Shown: positions 13,281-21,645 of the stretch, in pieces
Position numbering within the stretch: position 1 is the first letter of the stretch
Layout of the letters: each line of letters begins with the position of its first letter
Virus record (IMG/VR): IMGVR_UViG_3300025655_006938
Location: 1-46,247 of that record
Length of the DNA: 46,247 nt
Origin: a virus
Strand: one strand, 5' to 3'
Notes under the pieces: generated by a model
Told to the model about the DNA's origin: nothing
Databases searched by the model: none
Seen by the model: the letters and a program-made list of their open reading frames with translations, nothing else
Translations under genes and position numbers: made by a program

Positions 13281-14063
13281 TTAAATAGTTGACACCCCAG
13301 ACTTTTGAACTACTATAGTAGCACATTCTTGGGCAAATAAAATAGCTTGTTCAATATCTTTAGTTCTAATGTATTCAGCTACTAATCCTGAAAGGAAAGT
13401 ATCTCCTGCTCCTGATACGTCTTTAATTTGAACTTTTTGAACTGGGTATGTTTTGTTTTTGTGTTTACACCCATCGCTTGATAGAGTGATTACTAATTTA
13501 TCTTGTATGTTTAAATGTTTTAGAGTATACTCAGTACGATCATATTCAATGTGGTTTATTTTAATATAAGAAGCATATTTAGCCCACTTATCAATTATTT
13601 TTTTAGTATCAATAAACACATTTGAATTGTTTTTACAAATAAAATCAATATCGTCTTCCTCTAAAAATCCTTTATCATAATCACTAATGATAATAGCATC
13701 TAATTTAATACCATAAAGATTATTATTACTTATTTGTTGTAAAACTTTAGATTCAATCCTTTTTATTTTATCATTCTCATCTACACGAAGAAGAATTTGA
13801 CCAGAACGATCATCTACATAACGAGTCTTAATTACATTTTCTGAGTTGTGTAGTGTAATTGTAGAAATTCCTAATGCTTGAAGATTAGCTATTACATTAC
13901 CCGCCATTCCAGGGTTCGTTGTTGAATAAGTTGGGTTTAAAATAGGAACAGGAGCTTCAGGAGCTAACCTAAAAGCACCCCCATAGACAAATTTATCAGT
14001 ACAGTAGTCTCCTATAACTAAAACATTAAATGCTTTAAATTCTTCTTTTTTTACCTTACTCAT
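13281..14063 (-). CDS. PfkB sugar kinase, HldE/RfaE kinase-domain-like, 260 aa
   Basis: LVIGDYCTDKFVYGGAFRLA then PEAPVPIL is the start of heptose-7-phosphate kinase (HldE N-domain, HldA). NPGMAGNVIANLQALG, LLRVDENDK, IIISDYDKG and the catalytic VSGAGDTF near the C-terminus complete a PfkB kinase. The expected reaction is ATP-dependent 1-phosphorylation of a sugar 7-phosphate. At 260 aa it lacks the cytidylyl/adenylyltransferase half of HldE, and no separate one is in the window, so host HldE may finish the pathway. Confidence 0.8.
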   Translation of the reverse strand: MSKVKKEEFKAFNVLVIGDYCTDKFVYGGAFRLAPEAPVPILNPTYSTTNPGMAGNVIANLQALGISTITLHNSENVIKTRYVDDRSGQILLRVDENDKIKRIESKVLQQISNNNLYGIKLDAIIISDYDKGFLEEDDIDFICKNNSNVFIDTKKIIDKWAKYASYIKINHIEYDRTEYTLKHLNIQDKLVITLSSDGCKHKNKTYPVQKVQIKDVSGAGDTFLSGLVAEYIRTKDIEQAILFAQECATIVVQKSGVSTI

Positions 14064-14778
14064 ATATTTCTATCTTAATCTGCTTTTTATCAAATCCTAA
14101 TTCTTGAAGATTAGTTTTAGCTTGCTTAACCATTTCTTTCCAACCACAAATAAAAAACTCAATATCTAAACCATTATAAGAACCATCCTCAATTTGACTA
14201 AAGTAATTTTGAATTAATTCTTCATATACAGAATGTACATACCCTTGTCTATTATTCCAAGTTTCACGAGATAAAATTATATGATATTTAAATTGAGGAA
14301 TATCTTTTTCTAATTGAATCATTTCATCATAGTAGAGAATACTTTCCTTATCTCGAGTACCAAATACCAAATGGATATCTCCAGTTTGAATATTATTTTC
14401 CCTAATATGTTCTAACATACTTTTAAAAGGAGATATACCAGTACCAGTGCAGATAAAAATATAATTTTTATTAGTATTATCCCCCATTGTCATAATACCT
14501 GAAGGTCCTGTAAATTTAATTTCAGATCCTAGAGGTAAATTCCAAAGATAGTCAGTACCCTTCCCACCTGGTTTTTTAACTATGATTAATTCGTAAGTAT
14601 CTTGTGAGGGTGAATTAGCTATTGAATAGTGTCTGATTCTACGAGTAGCTTTTTCATCAATAGGTAAATCTAAAGATACAAATTGTCCTGGTTTAAAAGA
14701 GGGTTTGGATTCAGGCTTTAAATAAAAACGATTAGTTGTTGATGTTTCTTTTTCTACATTAACTAATTGAGCTGTCAT
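14056..14778 (-). CDS. Ferredoxin-NADP-reductase-like flavoprotein, 240 aa
   Basis: RRIRHYSIANSP is the RxYS FAD-binding motif (about residues 46-57). FICTGTGISPFKSML is the NAD(P)-binding GTGxxP motif, and EFFICGWKEMV the C-terminal CG-like nicotinamide site. This matches the reductase half of RfbI/AscD (E3), which reduces intermediates made by PMP-dependent 3-dehydrases such as RfbH. Two RfbH/ColD-like genes lie in the same operon, so it is a plausible partner. The plant-type 2Fe-2S domain of RfbI is missing, so another electron carrier would be needed. Confidence 0.8.
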   Translation of the reverse strand: MTAQLVNVEKETSTTNRFYLKPESKPSFKPGQFVSLDLPIDEKATRRIRHYSIANSPSQDTYELIIVKKPGGKGTDYLWNLPLGSEIKFTGPSGIMTMGDNTNKNYIFICTGTGISPFKSMLEHIRENNIQTGDIHLVFGTRDKESILYYDEMIQLEKDIPQFKYHIILSRETWNNRQGYVHSVYEELIQNYFSQIEDGSYNGLDIEFFICGWKEMVKQAKTNLQELGFDKKQIKIEIYE

Positions 14779-15325
14779 TTAATATTTCTTTTACTTTGTT
14801 AAAACCAATATGGCACATTTCTTTCCATGAAGACGCATCTCCATCATCACTTACCCATTTATAAGAACTAAAATTCATATTAAAACGTTTACATACTTTA
14901 GCAATAGCAAAACATTCCATATCAAAAATAGAACATTTTTCTATCATATCTAAATAAGATTTAGAATATTTACTTCTTTGTTGAGCATCATAAAAATAAT
15001 CCGTTGTAAAACAAGTAATAGAAGAAATAGCATCTATTACAATTTGATAGCTAGCAGCTTCAAAAGGAGTATAACCATATTCTTGAAGGGGGGTAGCATC
15101 TATATCTTGAAACACTTGTCCTACTTTTACTATTTCACCTGGGGTGTGTTTAAGAGAACCACAAGAGCCAATATTAATTACTTCTTTATAACCTTCACTA
15201 AATGCTCTATATGCAGCCATAGTAGCATTGATCTTACCAACACCACTAAAAATAACAGGAATACCTAAAATTTTATCTTGGGTTTCAATTTCATAGGGGA
15301 CTGCTACAATAAAAACTTTACTCAT
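14759..15325 (-). CDS. Nucleoside phosphorylase / MTA-SAH nucleosidase-like protein, 188 aa
   Basis: FSGVGKINATMAAY, INIGSCGSL and IFDMECFAIAKVCKRF are the signature blocks of the PNP_UDP_1 family, the last resembling the substrate-binding MExxA segment of MTA/SAH nucleosidase. WVSDDGD near the C-terminus supplies the catalytic Asp region. It is shorter than the usual 230 residues. Likely reaction: release of adenine from S-adenosylhomocysteine, methylthioadenosine or 5'-deoxyadenosine. The adjacent gene is an adenine phosphoribosyltransferase, which would use that adenine. Confidence 0.75.
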   Translation of the reverse strand: MSKVFIVAVPYEIETQDKILGIPVIFSGVGKINATMAAYRAFSEGYKEVINIGSCGSLKHTPGEIVKVGQVFQDIDATPLQEYGYTPFEAASYQIVIDAISSITCFTTDYFYDAQQRSKYSKSYLDMIEKCSIFDMECFAIAKVCKRFNMNFSSYKWVSDDGDASSWKEMCHIGFNKVKEILNDSSIS

Positions 15326-15803
15326 ATTTAATTAAACTTTTAACATCATTTGGTTCATGTAAAAATGCTAAATCAATGAGTACAACTTTACCTATTACTT
15401 CATACCCTGCTCCTTTGCAAAGATATTCAACAGCGTTCATTGTACCCCCAGTTGCATAAACGTCATCTACAATTACTACTTTACCTTTACCTTCTTGCAT
15501 TTCTAGGGCATCAACCCCATATTCTAAAGAATAATGATAAGTAACCTTTGGATGAGGTAATTTACCTTCTTTACGAACCAATTTAAGTCCATTTTTAGTT
15601 TTAGAAGCCATTGCCGAGGCAAATATAAATCCTCTAGAATCAACCCCTACAAAATAATCAGGTTTATTTACTAAATTAAGCATATCAGTAATAGCCCTAT
15701 CAAATATACCCCCATTAGAAAGTAAAGGTTGAATATCCTTAAATATAATTCCCTCTTTAGGAAAATTAGGGACATCTTTAATGTATTCTTTATAATCAAG
15801 CAT
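15318..15803 (-). CDS. apt: Adenine phosphoribosyltransferase-like protein, 161 aa
   Basis: Conserved APRT blocks are present in order: VPNFPKEGIIFKDIQPLL, VGVDSRGFIFASAMA, LVRKEGKLP, YSLEYGVDALEM and the PRPP loop VVIVDDVYATGGTM. The reaction is adenine plus PRPP to AMP. The ATG start at 15803 (MLDYKEY) overlaps the RmlC-like gene's stop; the stop overlaps the nucleosidase gene. Its place inside a sugar operon, next to a nucleosidase, suggests recycling of SAM by-products rather than general salvage. About 10 residues shorter than E. coli Apt, with no missing motif. Confidence 0.85.
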   Translation of the reverse strand: MLDYKEYIKDVPNFPKEGIIFKDIQPLLSNGGIFDRAITDMLNLVNKPDYFVGVDSRGFIFASAMASKTKNGLKLVRKEGKLPHPKVTYHYSLEYGVDALEMQEGKGKVVIVDDVYATGGTMNAVEYLCKGAGYEVIGKVVLIDLAFLHEPNDVKSLIKYE

Positions 15804-16272
15804 CACGTTGCGATAATATAGGGTTATTTATAGGCCAATAAATTCCAATTTTGGGATCATTCCATTTTAAACTAAATTGGTCTTGCACATCAGGATATTT
15901 CCCAATGTAAGACCATTTATAAAAAAATGTTGCTTCATCACTTAAAACTAAATGACCATTAGCAAACATAGGTGGAACTAAAACTGCTTTTCTATTTTTA
16001 GAAGATAAAACAATTGAATCCCATTTTAAATAATTTTCAGATTCAGGACGATTATCAACTACTACTAATAATACTTCACCTGCTAAACAAGAAATATGCT
16101 TCCATGATTTAGAATCACCATGTAATCCTCTTAATACATGTTTACGTGAAATAGATACTTTATCATGATTAAATACTAAACCTAAATCTTCTTGTTTAAA
16201 TAAAGTATAGAGTTCACCTCTAAAATCTTCAAATGAATCAGGTTGGTATATTCTTACTTCTGGGAATATCAT
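15796..16272 (-). CDS. dTDP-4-dehydrorhamnose 3,5-epimerase-like cupin (RmlC family), 158 aa
   Basis: DFRGELYTLF, SISRKHVLRGLHGD (His of the catalytic HLRGLH region), HISCLAGEVLLVVVDNR, VPPMFANGHLVLSDEA and FYKWSYIGKYPD with the Tyr acid follow RmlC closely. It would epimerise C3 and/or C5 of a 4-keto-6-deoxy nucleotide sugar, such as that made by the RmlB homolog at 24347-25294. Slightly shorter than RmlC (about 180 aa), so a mono-epimerase relative is possible. Overlaps the DegT-fold gene upstream by 4 nt. Confidence 0.85.
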   Translation of the reverse strand: MIFPEVRIYQPDSFEDFRGELYTLFKQEDLGLVFNHDKVSISRKHVLRGLHGDSKSWKHISCLAGEVLLVVVDNRPESENYLKWDSIVLSSKNRKAVLVPPMFANGHLVLSDEATFFYKWSYIGKYPDVQDQFSLKWNDPKIGIYWPINNPILSQRDA

Positions 16273-17441
16273 AAATTATTAAGTACTTCTAGTAAATAAT
16301 CAATTTTTTCTTGGGGTAATGTAGGATAATTACCAATGTACCAACTAAAGTTATGAACATGTTCAATGTTAGGATATTTATCTAAATTATAATTAAACTG
16401 AGTCATAAATGGTTGTCTCATTTGATTACCCCCACCTGAGAGGCCTCGTCTAAATTCAATGCCTTTTTCTTTTAAAGTAGCTTCAATTTTATCTCGTACC
16501 TCAAATGAATTATCTCTCATAATAACAATAAAAGCATAATTACACTGGCCTGCTGTTCTAAGTTCAGTTATATATTTTTCAGCATTTAAATTAGAAATAA
16601 AATAATTAAAATTAGCAACTCGTTTTTTATTATTATCATCTAATCTAGGCAGTTGATTAAGACCAATTACAGCATTAATTTCAGTACTACGGAAATTATG
16701 AGCTGGTCCTACAAAGATAAAGTCCGGGTTAAGATCTGGGTATTTTTCGATGATTTCTTGTTTCATGTTATCATCGGTCATTTCTCTCATCATACCATGT
16801 GAGCGAAGAGCTCTACACATTTGATAAAATTTATCATCATTAGTACAAATCATTCCACCTTCAATAGTAGACATATGATGGGCAAAATAGAAACTAAAAT
16901 TACTAGCAAACCCAAATGAACCTACTTTTTTACCTTTAAATGTAGTACCATGTGATTCACAAACGTCTTCAATAAGTAAGATATTATTTTCTTTACATAA
17001 GTTTAAAAGTTCGTCTGTTAAACCATTAATTCCTAAGACGTGAGTTAAGAAAATTGCTCTTGTTTTAGGAGTAATAGCCTCTTTAAGTTTATTTAAATCA
17101 AAAGATAAATTATCAAAATTAATATCTACAAACACAGGTTTAAACCCAGCAAATAAGACTGAAGAAACATCTGAGATCCATGTTAGAGGGGGTACAATTA
17201 CTTCCCCATCACCATACATGTATCTTAAAGCTAGCATAGTTAACTCGTTAGCTGAGGCTCCTGAGTTAACAAATAGGCTATGTTTTGTTCCAACCCATTC
17301 AGACCATTGTTTTTCGAATTCGACTACTTTAGGTCCGTTAGTAAGTTTGGGAATTTGGTCTTGATTTAAAAAATCAATTACGGAGTTAACATCTTCTCTA
17401 GTAATGTTATCATCCATTAGTGGTAAAGTAAATTGGCTCAT
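16269..17441 (-). CDS. DegT/DnrJ-fold PMP-dependent sugar 3-dehydrase-like enzyme (RfbH/ColD type), 390 aa
   Basis: The start MSQFTLPLMDD (17441) is 1 nt after the upstream stop; a longer frame adds 11 residues inside that gene. SGASANELTMLAL, VIVPPLTWISD, LLIEDVCESHG and SFYFAHHMSTIEGGM are the DegT-fold blocks. The lysine that normally binds PLP is His188 (first His of AHH), the hallmark of RfbH and ColD, which use PMP to remove the C3 hydroxyl of a 4-keto-6-deoxy sugar instead of transaminating. No obvious 2Fe-2S Cys set is seen, so it may be closer to ColD. Confidence 0.85.
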   Translation of the reverse strand: MSQFTLPLMDDNITREDVNSVIDFLNQDQIPKLTNGPKVVEFEKQWSEWVGTKHSLFVNSGASANELTMLALRYMYGDGEVIVPPLTWISDVSSVLFAGFKPVFVDINFDNLSFDLNKLKEAITPKTRAIFLTHVLGINGLTDELLNLCKENNILLIEDVCESHGTTFKGKKVGSFGFASNFSFYFAHHMSTIEGGMICTNDDKFYQMCRALRSHGMMREMTDDNMKQEIIEKYPDLNPDFIFVGPAHNFRSTEINAVIGLNQLPRLDDNNKKRVANFNYFISNLNAEKYITELRTAGQCNYAFIVIMRDNSFEVRDKIEATLKEKGIEFRRGLSGGGNQMRQPFMTQFNYNLDKYPNIEHVHNFSWYIGNYPTLPQEKIDYLLEVLNNL

Positions 17442-17442
17442 A

Positions 17443-17979
17443 TTATTTTTCTCCATAATAGTCCCCCCATTCAACTAAAATAGTAGGTCGGTTATCTGTA
17501 CGTTCATATGCATATTTATAGGCTTCAAAGATTTGATGAGGTTCGTCTAAACGAATGATATCAATATAATCACATAAAGCTCTAAACCCTGCTGTAAAAT
17601 CAGCAATGTGTTGGTGTTGTGGATGTAAAGGTCTTTGAGATCCTATACCAGTTCTAATGATTACTTTAGGAGTATACCCTCCATCAGACATAAGTCTTAC
17701 TTTGTCTAAATGGTTTACAATTTGATTAGCAGCTAGAATTAAAAAATTCCAACGTGGGTAAATTGAAATAGGTACAGTACCATTTAATGCCATACCTAAA
17801 GTCATACCCATTTGCATATCTTCATTAACAGGCATTTCTAATAATTTACCCCTATCAACTTCAGTAAGAGTATTAGTCATAGCGGTACCAGCATATTCTA
17901 CTGCTTGACCTAAAAACATAGTATTGGGTTGTTCACCCAACCATGTCATTGATCTTTTTAATTCATCAAAATATTTCAT
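17443..17979 (-). CDS. TPP enzyme, E1-beta/pyrimidine-domain subunit, 178 aa
   Basis: LLEMPVNEDMQMGMTLGMAL aligns with the E1-beta/transketolase Pyr-domain segment bearing the cofactor-activating Glu (Glu53). ISIYPRWNFLILAANQIVNH, VIIRTGIGSQRPLHPQH and DIIRLDEPHQ follow the same fold. Only the Pyr domain is present; the C-terminal transketolase domain of normal E1-beta (about 325 aa) is absent. It forms a pair with the upstream E1-alpha-like gene. Likely role: carbon-carbon bond formation on a keto sugar or its precursor; substrate unknown. Confidence 0.75.
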   Translation of the reverse strand: MKYFDELKRSMTWLGEQPNTMFLGQAVEYAGTAMTNTLTEVDRGKLLEMPVNEDMQMGMTLGMALNGTVPISIYPRWNFLILAANQIVNHLDKVRLMSDGGYTPKVIIRTGIGSQRPLHPQHQHIADFTAGFRALCDYIDIIRLDEPHQIFEAYKYAYERTDNRPTILVEWGDYYGEK

Positions 17980-17981
17980 AA

Positions 17982-18590
17982 TTAAAATTGAATTCGTTGA
18001 CCAGCACCTGCGTGAGGGTATTTGGTTTGGTATTCGTAGTAAATAATTTTTCTAGTTTCTTTAGCAAAGTAAAGTTCATTTGTATTCCAAACTTTACCTG
18101 TTTCAGTACAAACTGATTTTCCATTGTTTTCAATTACATAAGTAATGGGTAAATTATGATTAACAGCATATTTCCAATTTTCAAAGAAAGTACCAGTTTC
18201 TGAGGTCATATCACCTACAAAACACCAAACATGATTAGTGTCCCCTTTACGTTTGATATCTAAAGCAGTGCCGGTTGCAATTGGGATATTACCTGTTACA
18301 ATGGCTGAAGAGTAAATATTATACTCTGGGTAGCATAAAGTAATAGATTTGCCTGCTAGAATGTCTTGTTTGAGTTGTTCTTGAGGGACTCCTTTTAAAA
18401 GACATTGATAATGAGATCTCCAAGAACAAAATACCCAATCTTCAGGTTCTACACATTTAAAAATATCGATCATTTGCTCTTCATTTCCATCGTATAAATG
18501 AATAGGAGCTTTAATCATAGCATTATTAAAACAATTGGCTATATCTGTTTCAAAGTCTACTAATTGTTTTTTAGTTAGAAGATTTTTCAT
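17982..18590 (-). CDS. TPP enzyme, E1-alpha/PP-domain subunit, 202 aa
   Basis: VFCSWRSHYQCLLKGVP resembles the E1-alpha YRDHGHALA segment with its conserved His (His60). VGDMTSETGTFFEN followed by ITYVIENNG is the TPP/Mg motif, with GDM at 126-128 and NN at 155-156, spaced as in GDG-x25-30-NN although the last Gly is Met. It is much shorter than pyruvate dehydrogenase E1-alpha (about 360 aa). It lies 2 nt before the Pyr-domain gene, so the two should form one minimal TPP enzyme. Catabolic function is unlikely here; a role in branched or modified sugar synthesis is inferred. Confidence 0.75.
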   Translation of the reverse strand: MKNLLTKKQLVDFETDIANCFNNAMIKAPIHLYDGNEEQMIDIFKCVEPEDWVFCSWRSHYQCLLKGVPQEQLKQDILAGKSITLCYPEYNIYSSAIVTGNIPIATGTALDIKRKGDTNHVWCFVGDMTSETGTFFENWKYAVNHNLPITYVIENNGKSVCTETGKVWNTNELYFAKETRKIIYYEYQTKYPHAGAGQRIQF

Positions 18591-18596
18591 AATTTA

Positions 18597-19190
18597 TTAT
18601 AATTGTTTTACCCAACAACAACCTCCAGGTTGGTTTCTTGCTTGAATATCACTACCAAAATGATCATGAACAGCTTTAATCACTCCCCAATGCTTTCCCG
18701 CAACAAAGTCTTGTTCTAACCATCCAGAAGGGGGATTTGGGGTATCAAAAATATTTTCCCATTCAAAATCATGCCCACATAATATACCCCCAGGTTTTAC
18801 TTTACTTAAGCATAATTCAATATCTTTAAAAATATAAGAATATCTATGATCAGCATCTATAAAACATATGTCTAGACTATTATCTGGGATGTGAGAGATT
18901 AAGTCTTCTGATTTTCCATCTAATATAGTAATAATATCTAAATAAGGTTCTACATTAGAAATAAAGGAGTTTTTTGCAGTTTCTTTATTGTTAGGGTTAT
19001 AACCATGAATCCCCGTAGCAGTAGGGTTTCCTTCAAACCAATCTAAAGCATATAAATGTCCATTATTGTTTTTAATTGTTTCTATATAATGTTTAGTAGT
19101 AGCTCCATCATAAACACCAATTTCTGCTACTTGCATATTTTCTTTTTGATTTTCGTTGATAAGATCAACTAATACTGTTATGTGTGACAT
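18597..19190 (-). CDS. SAM-dependent methyltransferase (class I, Methyltransf_24-like), 197 aa
   Basis: VAEIGVYDGATTKHYI is the SAM-binding motif I (ExGxxxG). LYALDWFEG gives the acidic residue after strand 2, and LDICFIDADHRYSYIFKDIEL with GGILCGHDFEW the later motifs typical of Methyltransf_24 enzymes on sugar loci. The expected product is an O-methylated sugar or acceptor plus SAH, which the nucleosidase at 14759-15325 could cleave. Overlaps the radical SAM gene by 13 nt. The acceptor is unknown. Confidence 0.8.
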   Translation of the reverse strand: MSHITVLVDLINENQKENMQVAEIGVYDGATTKHYIETIKNNNGHLYALDWFEGNPTATGIHGYNPNNKETAKNSFISNVEPYLDIITILDGKSEDLISHIPDNSLDICFIDADHRYSYIFKDIELCLSKVKPGGILCGHDFEWENIFDTPNPPSGWLEQDFVAGKHWGVIKAVHDHFGSDIQARNQPGGCCWVKQL

Positions 19191-20710
19191 ATTTTTCTTT
19201 TTAATTTTACTTTTAACATTTTATTAATATTATCAATGGCTATCTGCCCAAATTTATTTTGAACTTTTTCTTGAAAAGGAGGGTATGAATGATATTCTTC
19301 AAATGCTTTATCTCTAAACTCTAATACTTCAGCAGCAGTTAATGTTTCAGTAGGTAAAGGTAAAGTTTCATACCCATGGAATGAAAATCCTTCATAATCA
19401 TTAGGTAAAGGAATACCATTAGTTACTGCCTCTTTATATAATTTACTTCCTGGTAGTGCCATTGCTGCGTAAGCATTCCAGCCGAATGTACATAACTCTT
19501 TAGATAGATCCAAGGTACGTTGCATGCTTTCTTTTGTATCTCCTGGGAGTCCAAAAATATAATTTGCCATTACCTCAATATCAGCATCATGTACTTGTTG
19601 AATTACTTTTTCAATATCAACATCTTCAAAACGTCCCTTGGATACTTCTAAACGAACTGTCTTATCCCCACTTTCAATTCCAAGTGCTAACCATTTAATA
19701 CCTGCTTCTCTAACTAATTTAAGTAGATCAGGGCGACGAACTGTATCTACTCTTGAGTAAGCCCACATTCTAAGTTTATCACCATATCCTCTTTCCTTAA
19801 GCATCTCACAAAGGGGTACATAATATTTTCTATTAAGCAAAAACATTTCGTCTGTAATCTTAATAGTATAAACACCTAAGTCGACTAATTTGTCAAATTC
19901 TTTAATAATAAATTCAGGTGACCAGAAACGCATCAAGCTATAATGACCAGCTACTCCAATTTCTTCTTCATCATTTCTGTTTAAGATATTAATCATACAA
20001 AAATCACACCCAAATTGGCAACCTAATGAAGTTTGAATAGCAGCATAAGGTGAACGTTTGTTTTGATCATACTCAGCATGCCACATAGGTGCTCTGTATA
20101 AATCAAGTGGAGTTTCTTTCATTGGAAGTAAGTCCCAAGCATACCCAGGGAGATCAATATCCATTCTATCATTTGGGACTACTTTTTCAGGTGGATTAAT
20201 TTTTGGAGTACCATTTTCTCTCCAAACTAAACCTTTAATATGTCCTAAATTATTAACATCAATTGTTTCTTGAGCTAATACATTATGAAGAGCGTATACA
20301 CCTTCATTTGTAAAACCAAAATCAATTGAGGACTCATCATTTAAAGCTTTAGTAGGTACAGCCTGAATGTAAGAACCAATATAAGCAATAGGTGTTTTTA
20401 CCCCATATTCTTTTAAGTATTCTGAAAGGTAAACAGCACCACTCATGCTTACTGTTCCTGCATTTACGTTTTGACCATAAACTACAAAACAAACCAAACG
20501 TGGATTTAGAGATTGAACTCTTTTTAATACTTGCTCCCCATTTAATTCTTCAGCATTAGCATCAATAAGGCTAACTGTATAACCTTTAGAACGACAAGAT
20601 TCTGCTAATAACAAAGCCCAGGTAGGGGGTTCAATTGCTGAATAGTCTTTAGCTAACCCTTGATAAACACCAGTGGCATTACCTGGGGTTATGAATAATA
20701 CATCTATCAT
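19178..20710 (-). CDS. B12-binding-domain radical SAM enzyme, 510 aa
   Basis: The N-terminal about 180 residues have a B12-binding-like Rossmann fold (VLFITPGNATG, WALLLAESCRSKGYTVSLIDA). The radical SAM cluster is C231QFGC235DFC238 (CxxxCxxC), followed by FIIKEFDKLVDLGVYTIKIT, WLALGIESGD and VMANYIFGLPGDT, all typical of the BchE/PhpK-like class. Possible reactions: methylation of an unactivated carbon or another radical change to a sugar. 5'-Deoxyadenosine would be released if it acts as a classic radical SAM enzyme. The largest gene in the sugar operon. Confidence 0.85.
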   Translation of the reverse strand: MIDVLFITPGNATGVYQGLAKDYSAIEPPTWALLLAESCRSKGYTVSLIDANAEELNGEQVLKRVQSLNPRLVCFVVYGQNVNAGTVSMSGAVYLSEYLKEYGVKTPIAYIGSYIQAVPTKALNDESSIDFGFTNEGVYALHNVLAQETIDVNNLGHIKGLVWRENGTPKINPPEKVVPNDRMDIDLPGYAWDLLPMKETPLDLYRAPMWHAEYDQNKRSPYAAIQTSLGCQFGCDFCMINILNRNDEEEIGVAGHYSLMRFWSPEFIIKEFDKLVDLGVYTIKITDEMFLLNRKYYVPLCEMLKERGYGDKLRMWAYSRVDTVRRPDLLKLVREAGIKWLALGIESGDKTVRLEVSKGRFEDVDIEKVIQQVHDADIEVMANYIFGLPGDTKESMQRTLDLSKELCTFGWNAYAAMALPGSKLYKEAVTNGIPLPNDYEGFSFHGYETLPLPTETLTAAEVLEFRDKAFEEYHSYPPFQEKVQNKFGQIAIDNINKMLKVKLKRKICHT

Positions 20711-21645
20711 AGGTTAGTAAAATCTTTATCTTTAAATTTTCTAATTAATTGGTATCCCATAATAAGTTCTTGGATACCATCTTCTAAACTAAATTCAGGT
20801 TTCCATCCTTTAGATTCTAATTTAGCATTTGAAACCATGTAGTTTCTTTGATCAAAATCTTGTTTAAAATTGTTTTCTACAATTACAAGATCAGGTACAT
20901 ACTTTTGAATAGTTTGAGCTAATTCTAATTTAGTACAATTTGCTTCAGTTAAGCCAACATTAAAAGCATTATTATTACACTTATCATAATTCTCAATCAT
21001 AAACAAGAATGTATTAGCAATGTCTCTTACGTGGATATAATTGCGAATAAAATGAGACTCGAATAATACCAAATAACCATCAGTAATCGCTTTATATACA
21101 AAATCTTGTACTAATAAATCCATTCTCATGCGGTATGACATACCAAATACTGTAGCTAATCTTAAAGCAATTCCATTGCCTGAGTCTAGTACTGCTTTTT
21201 CAGCATCGCATTTGGTTTCAGCATAAAGTGAAAGTGGTTTAAATGGAGAATCTTCTGTAATAATTTCTGTTGAAGATCCATATTGTGAATTAGTATTCGG
21301 GATAAGAATCATTTGATCCTTAGTAGCGATTTCTGTAATATTTTTTACTTGTTTATAATTAATATCAATAGTAGCTTGGGGTTGAGCTTTACAAGCAGGC
21401 ATACCTACAATAGCTGCTAATGGGATAATTACATCGTGCTGTTGGACTAAATCTTTTAAAAGAGCAGTATTACGGACATCCCCAAAAACAAATTTAAAAT
21501 TTTTATTAAAACTAAAAGGAGCAACGGATGTTTGTTTATAGATAAGATTATCTAAGATTGTAACTTGGTATCCCTTATTAAGAAGTACTTCAGTTAAAAC
21601 TGATCCTAGATAACCTGCTCCACCCGTGATGAGGACTTTTTTCAT
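20707..21645 (-). CDS. NAD-dependent sugar epimerase/dehydratase (extended SDR), 312 aa
   Basis: VLITGGAGYLGSVL is the GxxGxxG dinucleotide motif. DVIIPLAAIVG, PNTNSQYG, SLYAETKCDAEK (YxxxK) and RLATVFGMSYRMRMD are SDR active-site blocks, and FIRNYIHVRDIANTFLF the sugar-binding segment. Probably a 4-epimerase or 4-reductase acting on a nucleotide sugar of this operon. Overlaps the radical SAM gene by 4 nt. Confidence 0.85.
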   Translation of the reverse strand: MKKVLITGGAGYLGSVLTEVLLNKGYQVTILDNLIYKQTSVAPFSFNKNFKFVFGDVRNTALLKDLVQQHDVIIPLAAIVGMPACKAQPQATIDINYKQVKNITEIATKDQMILIPNTNSQYGSSTEIITEDSPFKPLSLYAETKCDAEKAVLDSGNGIALRLATVFGMSYRMRMDLLVQDFVYKAITDGYLVLFESHFIRNYIHVRDIANTFLFMIENYDKCNNNAFNVGLTEANCTKLELAQTIQKYVPDLVIVENNFKQDFDQRNYMVSNAKLESKGWKPEFSLEDGIQELIMGYQLIRKFKDKDFTNL

